Source: Clostridia bacterium (GTDB taxonomy: Bacteria > Bacillota > Clostridia > Oscillospirales > Acutalibacteraceae). Taken from it: DNA of 32,920 bases. The stretch spans positions 1 through 32,920 of the forward strand of contig JAGALQ010000049.1 of assembly GCA_017625095.1 (NCBI GenBank). Reading direction: 5' to 3'. The notes under the pieces are model-generated. The model saw only the letters and a program-made list of their open reading frames with translations. It ran no database searches and was not told the origin of the DNA. The translations under genes and the position numbers were made by a program. Below are positions 14,348 to 23,225 of the stretch, one piece after another (positions within the stretch are counted from its first letter, which is position 1; every line of letters starts with the position of its first letter).

Positions 14348-16606
14348 TTATTCTGCGGTGCCGCTCATTGTGAATACGAGCTCACCGCCCGCCATAAGCT
14401 GCTCGTGCGTTACGTAGCAGCCTTCAAGCTCGACTCCGTTGAGTTTGACGGAGCTTACATAGATATTATCATCGGACTGGTTGAGAGCCTTGACCTTGAG
14501 CACGTTGCCGTTTGAAAGGTTGATTTCGGCGCTGTCAAGGTTGGGCGAGCCGAGCCAGTATTTATCTGTGCCCGCAAGCGGATAGAAGCCCATTGAAGAG
14601 AATACGTACCAGCAGCTGATTGTGCCGCCGTCATCGTTACCGTCAAGGCCGTTTATATCCGTGCTGTAGCGGTTTTCAAGTGTCCATCTGACCCATTTCT
14701 GTGTCAGGTCGGGTCTGCCTGCGTTTGCAAAAAGGTAGGGTGTGTGAATATCGTGCTGGTTACCTATCCAGAAGCCGTGACCCGGATCAATTGCAGCACG
14801 GCTGAGTGAAGCATCCTCCATAAAGTCCTCAAGCTCGCTGATAAAGTAATCCTTTGAGCCGAAGAGCTCAATCATACCGTCGATATCGTGTGTTGCGCTC
14901 CAACGCCACTGTCTTGCGCTGCCCTCACAGTAGTAGTCGGCATACTTGTTGATCATAATCATATCGTAGAACGATGTCATATAGGGGCTGAAACGCTTTT
15001 CAAAGCTGCCGTCAGAGTTTCTTGCGCGGAAGTATTTTGTTTCGGGGTCGAAGATATTCTTGTAATACATTGCCTTTTCGGAATATCTTTCAACATCCTC
15101 TGCGTAACCGAGCTCACCTGCAAGTGTTGCGATTGCCGCATCCTCCCACGCATACTCGATTGTGCGGCTTGCGGATTCGTTGCCGGGGCAGAGATCCTGC
15201 GGAACATAGCCGTACTGATTATATTCTTTTACGTGATCACGTCCTGACCTTGTGGCAGGATTTTCCGAAGTGTATTTCATAAAGCCGTATGCCGCCTCAA
15301 CATCAAAATCCCTGATGCCCTTGAGGTAGCTTTCGGTAATCATAATGTTTGCCACGTCGCCCATCATTGAGCTTGCGTAACCGGCACCCTGCGGCCAACG
15401 CGGAAGAACACCGACACCCTGCTTTGCCATTGTGACAAGGCTCTTGAGGCAGTCGGTCTGAACATCCTGAGCGATAAGAGTATAGAGCGGATGGGTTGAA
15501 CGCACGGTATCCCAGAGTGACATATCCGTTCTGTAGGTAAAGCCCTCTGCAACGTGAGCCTGCTTATCAAAGCCGAGGTATTCACCGTTAACGTCGGTGA
15601 AATTTGTGGGCATTATCATATTGTGGTAAAGTGCTGTGTAGAAAACTGTCTTTTTGTCCTCATCATCCGCACCGACTTTTATAACGGAGAGCGCATCGTT
15701 CCAGGTGTCTGCCGCTTTTTCACGCACACCGTCAAAGTCGAGACCGTCTGTTTCTGCCTTGAGGTTGAGCATTGCGTTTTCGGTGCTTACAAAGCTGATG
15801 CCGACCTTGAGCTCAACGCTTTCATCCTTGAGATTGCCGAAGTTGATATCGATTGAGCAGTTTTCGGGATCGGAAGAAATATCAACAGCTTTGATGGGTT
15901 TATCCGCAACAGCGGCAAAATATGTGGGCAGACCGTCGTATCTGCCTGCAAACTGACCGAAGAGAAGACAGCTGCCTTTGATTACACCCGTTTCAGGGTC
16001 GTATTCAACCTTGCCGTCGCGTGACTGTGACTTTGCAGCGGCACTTGTGACGTCGATAAACAACCTTGCATCCTTTGATGTATTGAAGGTGTATCTGTGA
16101 ACACCTGTATGCACGTCAGCAGTCATCTCCGCAAGACAGCCTACGCTCGGAAGATATACAGCATAGTAGCCTGTCGATGCCTGCTCATTTGCGTGTGAAT
16201 AAGCGAGCACACCTGCCCTGCTGCTGCCTACGGCAGGAGTAACCCTGAACATTGAATAGTCCTCAGCACCCGTACCCGAAAGTCTGGAGTGGCTGAAGCC
16301 TCGGATATGGCCGTGCTCATAATAATAACCGGAGGTGTTTGTTTTGACGATGTATGCACCGCCCAGGAAGCAGGTATCAGGTCCGAGCCTGACAGAGCCG
16401 AACGGCACTGTTGCCGCAGGGCTGACCATACCGCAGGTCCACGGTGTGCCGCCCGTGCCGATAAACGGGTCAACATACCTGCCGTATTCGGTTTCGGGAA
16501 TCTGAGGCATATCGACCTTAGCAGGTGCAACGCCGTTGAACAGCCCCGACAGACCCATTTCAAGCGTTACAAACAGTGAAACAAAAACTCTGATAATCTT
16601 CCACAT
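14348..16606 (-). CDS. GH92 alpha-mannosidase, secreted
   Basis: A 752-residue protein. The N-terminal 29 residues (MWKIIRVFVSLFVTLEMGLSG...) form a signal peptide or anchor. The GH92 fold starts at YGRYVDPFIGTGGTPWTCGMVSPAATVPFGSVRLGPD. Further landmarks are TDMSLWDTVRSTHPLYTL, GNESASRTIEYAWEDAAIATLA and the catalytic-base region GNDDGG (656-661) followed by SCWYVFSSMGFYP. GH92 enzymes are calcium-dependent inverting exo-alpha-mannosidases, mostly acting on alpha-1,2 linkages of high-mannose N-glycans or yeast mannan. The segment that is usually GNEPxHH reads GNQHDIH here (615-621), so linkage specificity or activity may differ. It is the first gene of the operon with DUF4838, behind GGGGG 6-9 bases before ATG. 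Confidence 0.9.
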   Translation of the reverse strand: MWKIIRVFVSLFVTLEMGLSGLFNGVAPAKVDMPQIPETEYGRYVDPFIGTGGTPWTCGMVSPAATVPFGSVRLGPDTCFLGGAYIVKTNTSGYYYEHGHIRGFSHSRLSGTGAEDYSMFRVTPAVGSSRAGVLAYSHANEQASTGYYAVYLPSVGCLAEMTADVHTGVHRYTFNTSKDARLFIDVTSAAAKSQSRDGKVEYDPETGVIKGSCLLFGQFAGRYDGLPTYFAAVADKPIKAVDISSDPENCSIDINFGNLKDESVELKVGISFVSTENAMLNLKAETDGLDFDGVREKAADTWNDALSVIKVGADDEDKKTVFYTALYHNMIMPTNFTDVNGEYLGFDKQAHVAEGFTYRTDMSLWDTVRSTHPLYTLIAQDVQTDCLKSLVTMAKQGVGVLPRWPQGAGYASSMMGDVANIMITESYLKGIRDFDVEAAYGFMKYTSENPATRSGRDHVKEYNQYGYVPQDLCPGNESASRTIEYAWEDAAIATLAGELGYAEDVERYSEKAMYYKNIFDPETKYFRARNSDGSFEKRFSPYMTSFYDMIMINKYADYYCEGSARQWRWSATHDIDGMIELFGSKDYFISELEDFMEDASLSRAAIDPGHGFWIGNQHDIHTPYLFANAGRPDLTQKWVRWTLENRYSTDINGLDGNDDGGTISCWYVFSSMGFYPLAGTDKYWLGSPNLDSAEINLSNGNVLKVKALNQSDDNIYVSSVKLNGVELEGCYVTHEQLMAGGELVFTMSGTAE

Positions 16607-16647
16607 AGCAAATCCCCCTGTTTTTTTCTTAAATAGGATTATTGATA

Positions 16648-16676
16648 ATTATAATATAAATTTTTACCAACTGCAA
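16648..16676 (-). promoter_or_regulatory. Sigma-A promoter for the GH92-DUF4838 operon
   Basis: Minus strand: TTGCAG (plus 16671-16676), 17 bases, TATAAT (plus 16648-16653). The start is expected near 16641, 35 nt before ATG. It is back to back with the promoter at 16704-16732, so a regulator bound between them could control both operons. Confidence 0.7.
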
Positions 16677-16703
16677 GGATTTGTAAAAAATATACAGTTT
16701 TTC

Positions 16704-16732
16704 TTTCAAATTGCGGTTTTATATGGTATAAT
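16704..16732 (+). promoter_or_regulatory. Extended -10 promoter for the epimerase-kinase pair
   Basis: TTTCAA (16704-16709), 17 bases, TATAAT (16727-16732) preceded by TGG. The poor -35 is balanced by the extended -10. The leader is about 29 nt. Confidence 0.6.
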
Positions 16733-16767
16733 CCGTTTTAATATCAACCGGAAGGCTGGAAACAGAT

Positions 16768-17427
16768 ATGAAAAAACTTCTCTCGGCATCAATGATGTGC
16801 GCTGACCTTACAAATGTTGAAAAGGCTGTAAGGGAGCTTGAGGCTGCAGAAATCGAATATCTTCACATTGATATAATGGACGGCAGCTTTGTGCCCAACA
16901 TCACGCTCGGCTTTGACTTTGTAAACGCACTCAAATCAATAACCGATATACCGCTTGACGTGCATATGATGGTAAATAACCCCGCACGCTTTATTGACAG
17001 AATGAAGCTTGATAAAGGCGATGTTATCTGCATACACTATGAAGCGGATGAAAACGCAAAAGATACGCTTGAGCTTATACGCAGCCACGGCTGTCAGGCA
17101 GGTCTTGCGATAAACCCGACAACGCCTCTCTCCTGCCTCGAAGGCTTTGAGGCCAGCATTGATATGGCGCTTGTGATGACGGTTACACCAGGCTTTGCAG
17201 GGCAGAAAATGTTTGACGGCGCACAGGAAAAGGTAACCGAAGCACGCAAACTGCTCAGCACTGCGGACAGATACATCCCCATAGAGGTTGACGGCAATAT
17301 GAGCTCCGAAAACGGCAGAAAGCTCAGCGCTGCAGGTGCAGACATATTTGTGCTTGGCACAAGCGGACTTTTCATAAAGAATAAAGATATGAAGGTTGCG
17401 GCAGACGAATTCAGAGCCGTACTTTAA
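16768..17427 (+). CDS. Ribulose-phosphate/allulose-6-phosphate 3-epimerase family protein (AlsE-like)
   Basis: A 219-residue TIM-barrel enzyme. All four family metal ligands are visible: His33 and Asp35 (HIDIMDG), His66 (VHMM) and Asp175 (VDGN). These enzymes epimerise ketose phosphates at C3. Features such as SMMCADLTN near the N-terminus, VMTVTPGFAGQ, and AAGADIFVLGTSGLF instead of the Rpe-typical GSAIF resemble E. coli AlsE (D-allulose 6-phosphate to fructose 6-phosphate) more than housekeeping Rpe. This is a recollection-based comparison, not a computed one. It is 11 bases ahead of a PfkB kinase and divergent from GH92, so the pair may feed a rare sugar into glycolysis. Confidence 0.8.
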   Translation: MKKLLSASMMCADLTNVEKAVRELEAAEIEYLHIDIMDGSFVPNITLGFDFVNALKSITDIPLDVHMMVNNPARFIDRMKLDKGDVICIHYEADENAKDTLELIRSHGCQAGLAINPTTPLSCLEGFEASIDMALVMTVTPGFAGQKMFDGAQEKVTEARKLLSTADRYIPIEVDGNMSSENGRKLSAAGADIFVLGTSGLFIKNKDMKVAADEFRAVL

Positions 17428-17438
17428 GGAGAAAGCTA

Positions 17439-18341
17439 ATGTACAGCAAAATAAAAGCTGCCGTTGTCGGCAGCATAAATATGGATATTATTCTCGGTAT
17501 GCAGCGTGTGCCCGAAGTCGGTGAAAACGTGCTCGGCACGGAATACAGCTACTCCTGCGGAGGAAAGGGTGCAAACCAGGCGTCCGCCCTTGCAAAGCTC
17601 GGTGCCGGCACAAGGATGATAGGCAAGGTTGCAGACGACACAAACGGCAGAAAGCTGATTGAAAACCTTGAGTCAAACGGCATTGACCGCTCGGGTGTTT
17701 CAACCGCAGGCACTCAGACGGGTATGGCGGCAATCATCCTTGACGGCGATGGCAGAAACCGCATTGTAGTTTATGAGGGTGCAAATGCAGAAATCGATCC
17801 CGATGAAGCGGCTGAATTTATAACAGATGAGCTTGACCTGCTGCTTGTGCAGTTCGAAACGGCAGAAGAGGTTGTCACACGGTGTGTAAACCGCGCAATT
17901 TCAAAGGGAATCATAACCGTTATCGACTGCGGACCTGCAAAGCAGTTTGCGCTTGAAAATATGCAGGGTGCAACCATAATCTCACCTAACGAGAGCGAAA
18001 CGCTTGCACTGACGGGGATTTCACCCGACAGCGAGGAAGACGTGCTCAAGGCTTCGCAGATAATAAAAGAGAGAAGCAAGGCGGAATACGTCGTGCTCAA
18101 GCTTGGCGAAAGAGGCTGCAGCATTTTTGACGGCAATGACCTGCGCATAATGCCCGCATACCCTGCCGATGTTGTTGACACAACGGCCGCAGGCGACTGC
18201 TTCACAGCAGCAATGGCGCTTGAGTATAAGCGAAGCGGCGATATTTATAAAGCCTGCGATATGGGCAACAAGGCAGGCAGCATTGCTGTCAGCCGTATGG
18301 CTGCCGCCGCATCAATGCCCGGCGTTGAGGACCTGATATAA
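17439..18341 (+). CDS. PfkB-family sugar kinase, ribokinase type
   Basis: A 300-residue cytoplasmic kinase. The first PfkB signature is GGKGANQASALAKLGA (41-56). The second is DTTAAGDCFTAAMA (247-260), with Asp253 as the catalytic base. GSINMDIILGMQRVPEVGEN at the start is characteristic of ribokinase. The likely reaction is ATP-dependent phosphorylation of D-ribose or a related sugar at the terminal hydroxyl. Coupling with an AlsE-like epimerase (11-base gap, AGGAG before ATG) leaves room for a ketohexose substrate such as allulose. No ribose transporter or mutarotase is nearby. Confidence 0.85.
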   Translation: MYSKIKAAVVGSINMDIILGMQRVPEVGENVLGTEYSYSCGGKGANQASALAKLGAGTRMIGKVADDTNGRKLIENLESNGIDRSGVSTAGTQTGMAAIILDGDGRNRIVVYEGANAEIDPDEAAEFITDELDLLLVQFETAEEVVTRCVNRAISKGIITVIDCGPAKQFALENMQGATIISPNESETLALTGISPDSEEDVLKASQIIKERSKAEYVVLKLGERGCSIFDGNDLRIMPAYPADVVDTTAAGDCFTAAMALEYKRSGDIYKACDMGNKAGSIAVSRMAAAASMPGVEDLI

Positions 18342-18390
18342 AAACTGCGCCCTGATTATTGACATAACAAAAATGCTGTGCATCACCAAA

Positions 18391-18415
18391 GCCTCCCTTT
18401 ACACAAGGGAGCCTT
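18391..18415. repeat. Short REP-like hairpin, copy 2
   Basis: A 7-bp stem CTCCCTT/AAGGGAG with a TACAC loop, flanked by GC on one side and GCCTTT on the other. It lies in the gap between the kinase and the GH38 gene, just beyond the terminator hairpin. Copy 1 is at 109-126. The rest of the 153-base gap shows nothing else recognisable. Confidence 0.55.
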
Positions 18416-18440
18416 TCTGAAACTTATAATTACAGAAAAA

Positions 18441-18470
18441 ACCGACCTGTGATCGAAATCACAGGTCGGT
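18441..18470. terminator. Terminator between convergent kinase and GH38 genes
   Basis: A perfect 13-bp stem: ACCGACCTGTGAT (18441-18453) and ATCACAGGTCGGT (18458-18470) around CGAA. The minus strand reads TTTTTTCTG after it, a proper U tract for the GH38 gene. An A run before and a TTTAATTGTTT after allow some activity on the plus strand too. The core ACCGACCT/AGGTCGGT is shared with the hairpin at 138-170. Confidence 0.85.
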
Positions 18471-18494
18471 TTAATTGTTTTGTTTTGGTTTATC

Positions 18495-21400
18495 TTATTT
18501 AACCTTGACCTTGTAGCACTTGATTTCAAACGGATTGATCTCGAAGCTGAGAGTCTTGCCGTCTGCAATGTCTGCTGCAACGTCCTCACGCTCAAGAAGG
18601 TTACACTCTGCAACGCTTGCGATTTCAGCAAAGAACTGAGCATTGACCTTTGTTCTTCTGCCTGATTTCTCGACAAAACGCACGATGTAAGCATCCTCAT
18701 CCTCACACTTCTTGACAGCCTCAAGTGTAACATTCTTGCCGTCAACACTGATGAAGGAGCCGCTCTCTGCGCCCTTAGCCTCATCGCTGAGCTCAACGGG
18801 AAGCATCGGGTTATTGAACTCAAGACCTCTTACAAGTGTCTCGGCATCCTTCCAGCCGCCAGCGTGCGGATAGAGTGAATATGTGAAGTAGTGATCGCCT
18901 CTGTCTGATGCGGGGTCAGGATTCATCGGAGCCTTGAGGAGAGTGATAATCATTCTCTGCTCGTTGACCTCGTAGCCGTACTTGCAATCGTTAAGAATTG
19001 TAAGACCGTAGCCATCCTCAGACATATCGATAAAGTTGTGAGCAGAAACCTCGAACTTAGCCTTATCGTAAGGATTGTGGCGGTAGTTGGAGCTTTCGAT
19101 TGTTGCATAAGCGATATCTCTTGTGAACTTCTGAGCCTTGATATCAACGTCAAAGCCGACCTTGAGGAGCTTCTCCTGCTCGTGCCAGGAAATGAATGTA
19201 TCAAAGTCGATTCTGTCAAGCTCATTATAGATAATGATGTTCTGCTTGAGAACAGACTTCATAATATTCTTTGTGATTGTAACGCAGGTGAATACGTCGC
19301 CTGTTACAACGCTCTCAACCTTGCCTGCCTCGGTGTCAAACTCACGGTCTGTGTAGGTTGCAACGATATCCCATGCATCGTACTTGCCGGGAAGGTCCTC
19401 GTAAATGCGGAATACGTTACCCTTGCCCTCGAGAACCTCTCTGCCGTTCTTCTTGTCATAGATTGAAACAAGCTGAGCAGCTGCATCAAACTTAAGGCTG
19501 AAGTTAGCGTTCTCGATATCTGCGCTCTCAACTGCCTTTGCAGCGGGAACAGCAGCTTCCTTGGTGTAGTAAACCTTGTAACCGACGGCGGGAACATCCT
19601 TTGCAACAAATGTGAGAACCTTTGTGCCGTCAAGCTTTGTGTAAGCCTGAACAGGAACCTTGTTGCCGTCAGCATCGTAAATCTCGACATCCTTGTAGGG
19701 AAGCTCAACCTTTGAGGTTGCAGCTGTACCGAGTGAGTTGAACAGAGCAAAGGGCTTGCCGTACTTGTTGCCTGCGCCGATGTTGCCTGCGATTGCGTTG
19801 AGAGCTTCATCACGTACGTTCTCACCGATTGCAATGATATCCTTATAGATGTCGCAAAGGTCGCCGAATACCTCTGTGATGTGTGAGCCGGGCAGTGAAT
19901 CGTGGAACTGGTTTGTGAGAATCATCTGCCAACCTTCATTGAGCTTTGCAAGAGGATACTCATAGCCGTAGCCCATTGCAATGCTTGCAAAAATCTCAGC
20001 CTGACGGTAGAGGTTTTCGCTGTATCTGTTGAGCTTCTTGAGCATAGCCTTTGTGGTGTGAACACCTCTGTGCTCCTCAAGATAAAGCTCATCTTTCCAT
20101 GTAGGAATATTTGTGTCGGTTGCCTTTGCCTTCATACGTGCAAGTGAATCCTCAATCTTGCTTGTCTGTGTTGCGGGCAGACCGGGGAAGTTCTTATAAC
20201 GCTTGACGTACTCGAGCATTTCGGTGTCAACACCGCCGCCGCCGTCACCCCAGCCGTAGCAGTACATTGACTCGCCGATTGTTGCCTTGTCTGTGTACTT
20301 CTTCCAGTTCATCTTGAGCGAGTCAGCCTCAACCGTGCCGATGAAGTGTGTGGGGGGAACAATGGAGAATACCTTTGAACCGTCGGGGCCTTCCCACCAG
20401 AAGGTGTTATACTGCCAGGGGTTGGTATCGTTCCAGATGCCCATCTTATGAGTTACGAAATATTCAACGCCTGCCTTCTTGAGAATCTGAGGCATTGCGT
20501 AGCCGTTACCGAATACGTCGGGTACCCAACAGGTCTTGGGTGTGATGCCGAATGTTTTCTCAGCGTATCTTACGCCGTGAAGAAGCTGACGGACAAAGGA
20601 TTCACCGGAAACAAGGTTACAGTCGGGCTCAACCCACATTGCGCCGATGTATTCCCATCTGCCCTCTGCGATGCGCTTCTTGACCTGCTCGAACATTGCA
20701 GGGTAGCGCTTCTCCATTTCGATGTATGTGGGAGCTGTGCTCTGTGAGAAGATGAAGTCGGGATACTGCTCCATAAGTCTGAGCATTGTTGCGTGAGTTC
20801 TGCCGAGCTTACGTACATACTCCTTATATGCCCACATGAATACAATATCAAGGTGAGAGTTACCGACAAGAGCGAGTGTACCCTCTGTCTTGTAGTTGGG
20901 GTTGTTATAAACTCTGTCCTTGAGCACCTTCTGTGCCTCAAGAAGTCCTGCCTTGAACTCGTCACCGTCAACGTCGAAGTTAACGTGTGTGAAAGCCTCT
21001 TTGAGTGCGGAGCGGATAAGCTCTGCAAGGCCTGTGTCGAGAACGGGCATAAACAGTGCGTTGAACACTGCCTTGAAATCCCAGTAAACCTCTTCGATTA
21101 CGGGATCGACAACACCGATGAATGAGCAGGAAAGAGTCTTGACAGTTGACTCGTTTGAGTGCCATACATAGTATGACTCGATATCAACATCGTAGTGCTT
21201 GCCTGCCTCGGCACAGTCGGAAAGAAGAACGCTGTTGCGGAAGGGGTCGAGACCCTGATAGGGCTCACCGTTGAGTGAAAGAAGGGAGTCACCGCCGAAA
21301 TAGACGTTGAGTGTAACCTTCTTGCCTGCAAAACGCTCGGGAATTTCGAATGAGTTTTTGAAGAATGCGCTCCAGCCGTTGTTGCCCCAGCGGTCACCGA

Positions 21401-21659
21401 CGTTGAGGTCCTTCCACTCGTCATAAAGATATTCGTAATCGCCGATACCCTTGTAGATGCATTCCTTCATCTTCCATGCGGGGATTGACTCAATATCCGT
21501 GTAAATTCTTTTCTTGAGGGTCTTGAGCTTGACGTTGACAACATCGTCAAATGAGAATATACCTCTCTGCTTGCCCTTTGTGGCGTCACGCCAATCGTCA
21601 ACGTGAGCATCCATTGCGTCGAGAGCAGCAACAGCGTCAAGGTTTTTGATTTCTGCCAA
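18495..21659 (-). CDS. GH38 alpha-mannosidase, large form
   Basis: A 1054-residue protein without signal peptide. The GH38 catalytic domain begins near 262 after an N-terminal beta-rich domain. Zinc ligands are His269 and Asp271 (GNSHLD), the nucleophile is Asp381 (WVPDVFGNG), and a further zinc ligand is His586 (QFHDSLPGSH). C-terminal beta domains follow. GH38 enzymes are retaining, zinc-dependent alpha-mannosidases acting on alpha-1,2/1,3/1,6 mannosides. Being cytoplasmic, it probably hydrolyses imported manno-oligosaccharides. The start is TTG at 21659 with AAAGGA 9 bases upstream; the ATG between them is out of frame. It has its own promoter, and a terminator separates it from GH125, although both read the same way. 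Confidence 0.93.
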   Translation of the reverse strand: MAEIKNLDAVAALDAMDAHVDDWRDATKGKQRGIFSFDDVVNVKLKTLKKRIYTDIESIPAWKMKECIYKGIGDYEYLYDEWKDLNVGDRWGNNGWSAFFKNSFEIPERFAGKKVTLNVYFGGDSLLSLNGEPYQGLDPFRNSVLLSDCAEAGKHYDVDIESYYVWHSNESTVKTLSCSFIGVVDPVIEEVYWDFKAVFNALFMPVLDTGLAELIRSALKEAFTHVNFDVDGDEFKAGLLEAQKVLKDRVYNNPNYKTEGTLALVGNSHLDIVFMWAYKEYVRKLGRTHATMLRLMEQYPDFIFSQSTAPTYIEMEKRYPAMFEQVKKRIAEGRWEYIGAMWVEPDCNLVSGESFVRQLLHGVRYAEKTFGITPKTCWVPDVFGNGYAMPQILKKAGVEYFVTHKMGIWNDTNPWQYNTFWWEGPDGSKVFSIVPPTHFIGTVEADSLKMNWKKYTDKATIGESMYCYGWGDGGGGVDTEMLEYVKRYKNFPGLPATQTSKIEDSLARMKAKATDTNIPTWKDELYLEEHRGVHTTKAMLKKLNRYSENLYRQAEIFASIAMGYGYEYPLAKLNEGWQMILTNQFHDSLPGSHITEVFGDLCDIYKDIIAIGENVRDEALNAIAGNIGAGNKYGKPFALFNSLGTAATSKVELPYKDVEIYDADGNKVPVQAYTKLDGTKVLTFVAKDVPAVGYKVYYTKEAAVPAAKAVESADIENANFSLKFDAAAQLVSIYDKKNGREVLEGKGNVFRIYEDLPGKYDAWDIVATYTDREFDTEAGKVESVVTGDVFTCVTITKNIMKSVLKQNIIIYNELDRIDFDTFISWHEQEKLLKVGFDVDIKAQKFTRDIAYATIESSNYRHNPYDKAKFEVSAHNFIDMSEDGYGLTILNDCKYGYEVNEQRMIITLLKAPMNPDPASDRGDHYFTYSLYPHAGGWKDAETLVRGLEFNNPMLPVELSDEAKGAESGSFISVDGKNVTLEAVKKCEDEDAYIVRFVEKSGRRTKVNAQFFAEIASVAECNLLEREDVAADIADGKTLSFEINPFEIKCYKVKVK

Positions 21660-21716
21660 AGTTCATCGTCCTTTCTTATGTAAAAATCGGGTTTGAGACC
21701 GTATTGTGTCTTATAC

Positions 21717-21745
21717 AGTATAACACCAACATTAAAATATTTCAA
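21717..21745 (-). promoter_or_regulatory. Sigma-A promoter for the large GH38 gene
   Basis: Minus strand: TTGAAA (plus 21740-21745), 17 bases, TATACT (plus 21717-21722). The start is near 21710, 51 nt before the TTG start codon. It lies immediately after the GH125 terminator. Confidence 0.72.
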
Positions 21746-21756
21746 TATAAAAAGAA

Positions 21757-21786
21757 GGTTTGCACAGGAAATCATCCGTGCAAACC
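21757..21786 (-). terminator. Terminator after the GH125 gene
   Basis: A 9-bp stem GGTTTGCAC/GTGCAAACC (plus 21757-21765 and 21778-21786), with a few further pairs inside (GGA with TCC). It is followed on the minus strand by TTCTTTTTATA. It sits 27 bases past the GH125 stop. Confidence 0.75.
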
Positions 21787-21813
21787 CGAAATTTATTTTT
21801 TAAGTCTTATCGC

Positions 21814-23082
21814 TCAGCCCTCAAGCCCTTCAAGCATCTGCGCAAAGAGCGTGTTTGCCCAGGCAAACCAGACCCTTGTGAAATCTGACGGGTCATCCGC
21901 ATTGAATGACTCGTGCATAAAGTTGGTGCCTGCGTGTGTGTTGCTTATCATCTCAAGACAGCTGCGGATTTCTTCCTTATCAGAGCTTGTGATAATCTGC
22001 ATTGTCAGAGCAATGTGCCAGATATTGTTCTTCGGTGTGTGCGGACTGCCGACACCCTTTGCCGCCTTACCCTCAAAGTAATACGGATTATCCTTCGAGA
22101 GAATAAAACGGCGCGTATTGACGTAGATTTCATCGTCCTTATCGCAGTAGCCGAGATACGGTGCGGCAAGCAGGCTCGGAGAATTGGCATCGTCCATAAG
22201 GTTGTAATTGCCGAAGCCGTCTGTTTCATAGGCATAAATCCTGCCGTACTTCGGATGATTTACAACGGCATAGTTTCTGATTCCGTCATCAATCTCAGCA
22301 GCCAGCTTAAGGCATTTTTCCGCAAGAGCCGTATTGCCGAAGCCTTCCTCTGCAAGCTCTGCGGCTTTGCGCATTGCAACAACAGCCATCATATTTGACG
22401 GCACAAGATAGTTGAAAATGCACGCATCATCCGACGGGCGGAAGCCTGACCAGGTCATACCCGTGAAGTTGACGGGTCTGCCGTAGCCGCCGAAGGGAAG
22501 CGTATCGGATACGGGACAGTTTTTGCGGTCAAAAAAGTATGTTGAATTTTCCTTGTGGTGCTGTTCTTTTATGAAATGGTCCGCAATTGTTTCAAGCATT
22601 TTTTCGGTTTCAGCCGTGAGCACAAGCGGATCCTTCGTCACCTTGTAATACTCATACATAAGATAAACCGAAGCACAGAGCGAATCAACCTCATACTTGC
22701 GCTCCCATATCAGATCGTGATCAAAATCGGAGGCATCCTTCCACTTGTCGGGGCAAGGCTCGGCATTGAAGGCGTTTGAATACGGGTCGAGGTTGACATA
22801 AGAAGCGTGCCTTGCGATAACACCGCGCAATATTTCTTTAAGTTCATCATCCTCTGCGGCATATTTTATATAGGGCTTGAGCTGTGCCGCACTGTCACGC
22901 AGCCACATTGCAGGAATATCGCCCGTTATTACAAAATAAGTGCCGTCGTCAAGCTGTTTTGTCGTTGTTTCGATTGTGTTGAGGAAGCACTGCTTTGCAA
23001 GAGGTGCAAGGGACGGAAAAACTCTGAACATCTTCTCCTCAAGTTCCTGTGCTTTTTTTACAAGAATATCAGGTGTCTTCAT
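21814..23082 (-). CDS. GH125 exo-alpha-1,6-mannosidase
   Basis: A 422-residue protein of the former DUF1237 family, now GH125, an inverting metal-independent alpha-mannosidase with (alpha/alpha)6 fold. The diagnostic stretch ITGDIPAMWLRDSAAQLKPY is at 53-72, followed by DPYSNAFNAEP and ERKYEVDSLCASVYLMYEYYK. Characterised members (Streptococcus, Clostridium) release non-reducing alpha-1,6-linked mannose from N-glycan cores. There is no signal peptide. AAGGAG lies 6 bases before ATG. It precedes the large GH38 gene on the same strand, a pairing known from N-glycan-degrading loci of streptococci; here each gene has its own promoter. Confidence 0.93.
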   Translation of the reverse strand: MKTPDILVKKAQELEEKMFRVFPSLAPLAKQCFLNTIETTTKQLDDGTYFVITGDIPAMWLRDSAAQLKPYIKYAAEDDELKEILRGVIARHASYVNLDPYSNAFNAEPCPDKWKDASDFDHDLIWERKYEVDSLCASVYLMYEYYKVTKDPLVLTAETEKMLETIADHFIKEQHHKENSTYFFDRKNCPVSDTLPFGGYGRPVNFTGMTWSGFRPSDDACIFNYLVPSNMMAVVAMRKAAELAEEGFGNTALAEKCLKLAAEIDDGIRNYAVVNHPKYGRIYAYETDGFGNYNLMDDANSPSLLAAPYLGYCDKDDEIYVNTRRFILSKDNPYYFEGKAAKGVGSPHTPKNNIWHIALTMQIITSSDKEEIRSCLEMISNTHAGTNFMHESFNADDPSDFTRVWFAWANTLFAQMLEGLEG

Positions 23083-23105
23083 TTTTTCTCCTTATCAGAT
23101 AAAAA

Positions 23106-23145
23106 TGCTCCGCTGAAAAAGCGTTGTAAATTATATATCGGAGCA
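23106..23145 (-). promoter_or_regulatory. Stem-loop at the 5' end of the GH125 transcript
   Basis: TGCTCCG and CGGAGCA (plus 23106-23112 and 23139-23145) pair across a 26-base loop. Because the promoter predicts a start near 23146, this stem would form the very 5' end of the mRNA. It may stabilise the message or be part of a control site; no known riboswitch is recognised. Confidence 0.4.
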
Positions 23146-23152
23146 CAAAAAT

Positions 23153-23181
23153 ATTTTATCATACGGCACTCCCCTTTTCAA
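23153..23181 (-). promoter_or_regulatory. Sigma-A promoter for GH125
   Basis: Minus strand: TTGAAA (plus 23176-23181), 17 bases, TAAAAT (plus 23153-23158) preceded by TGA as an extended -10. It is divergent from the lipoprotein promoter at 23226-23254. Confidence 0.7.
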
Positions 23182-23198
23182 GAAGTAAATTTTTTGGC

Positions 23199-23218
23199 GG
23201 GTTACTTTCCCGTAACCC
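23199..23218. promoter_or_regulatory. Operator-like palindrome between divergent promoters
   Basis: GGGTTAC and GTAACCC form a perfect 7-bp inverted repeat around TTTCCC. It lies 17 bases behind the -35 of GH125 and 7 bases before the -35 of the lipoprotein promoter. That is a good place for a regulator acting on both genes. No second copy of this palindrome was noticed at the other mannosidase promoters. Confidence 0.4.
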
Positions 23219-23225
23219 TTCGCTA

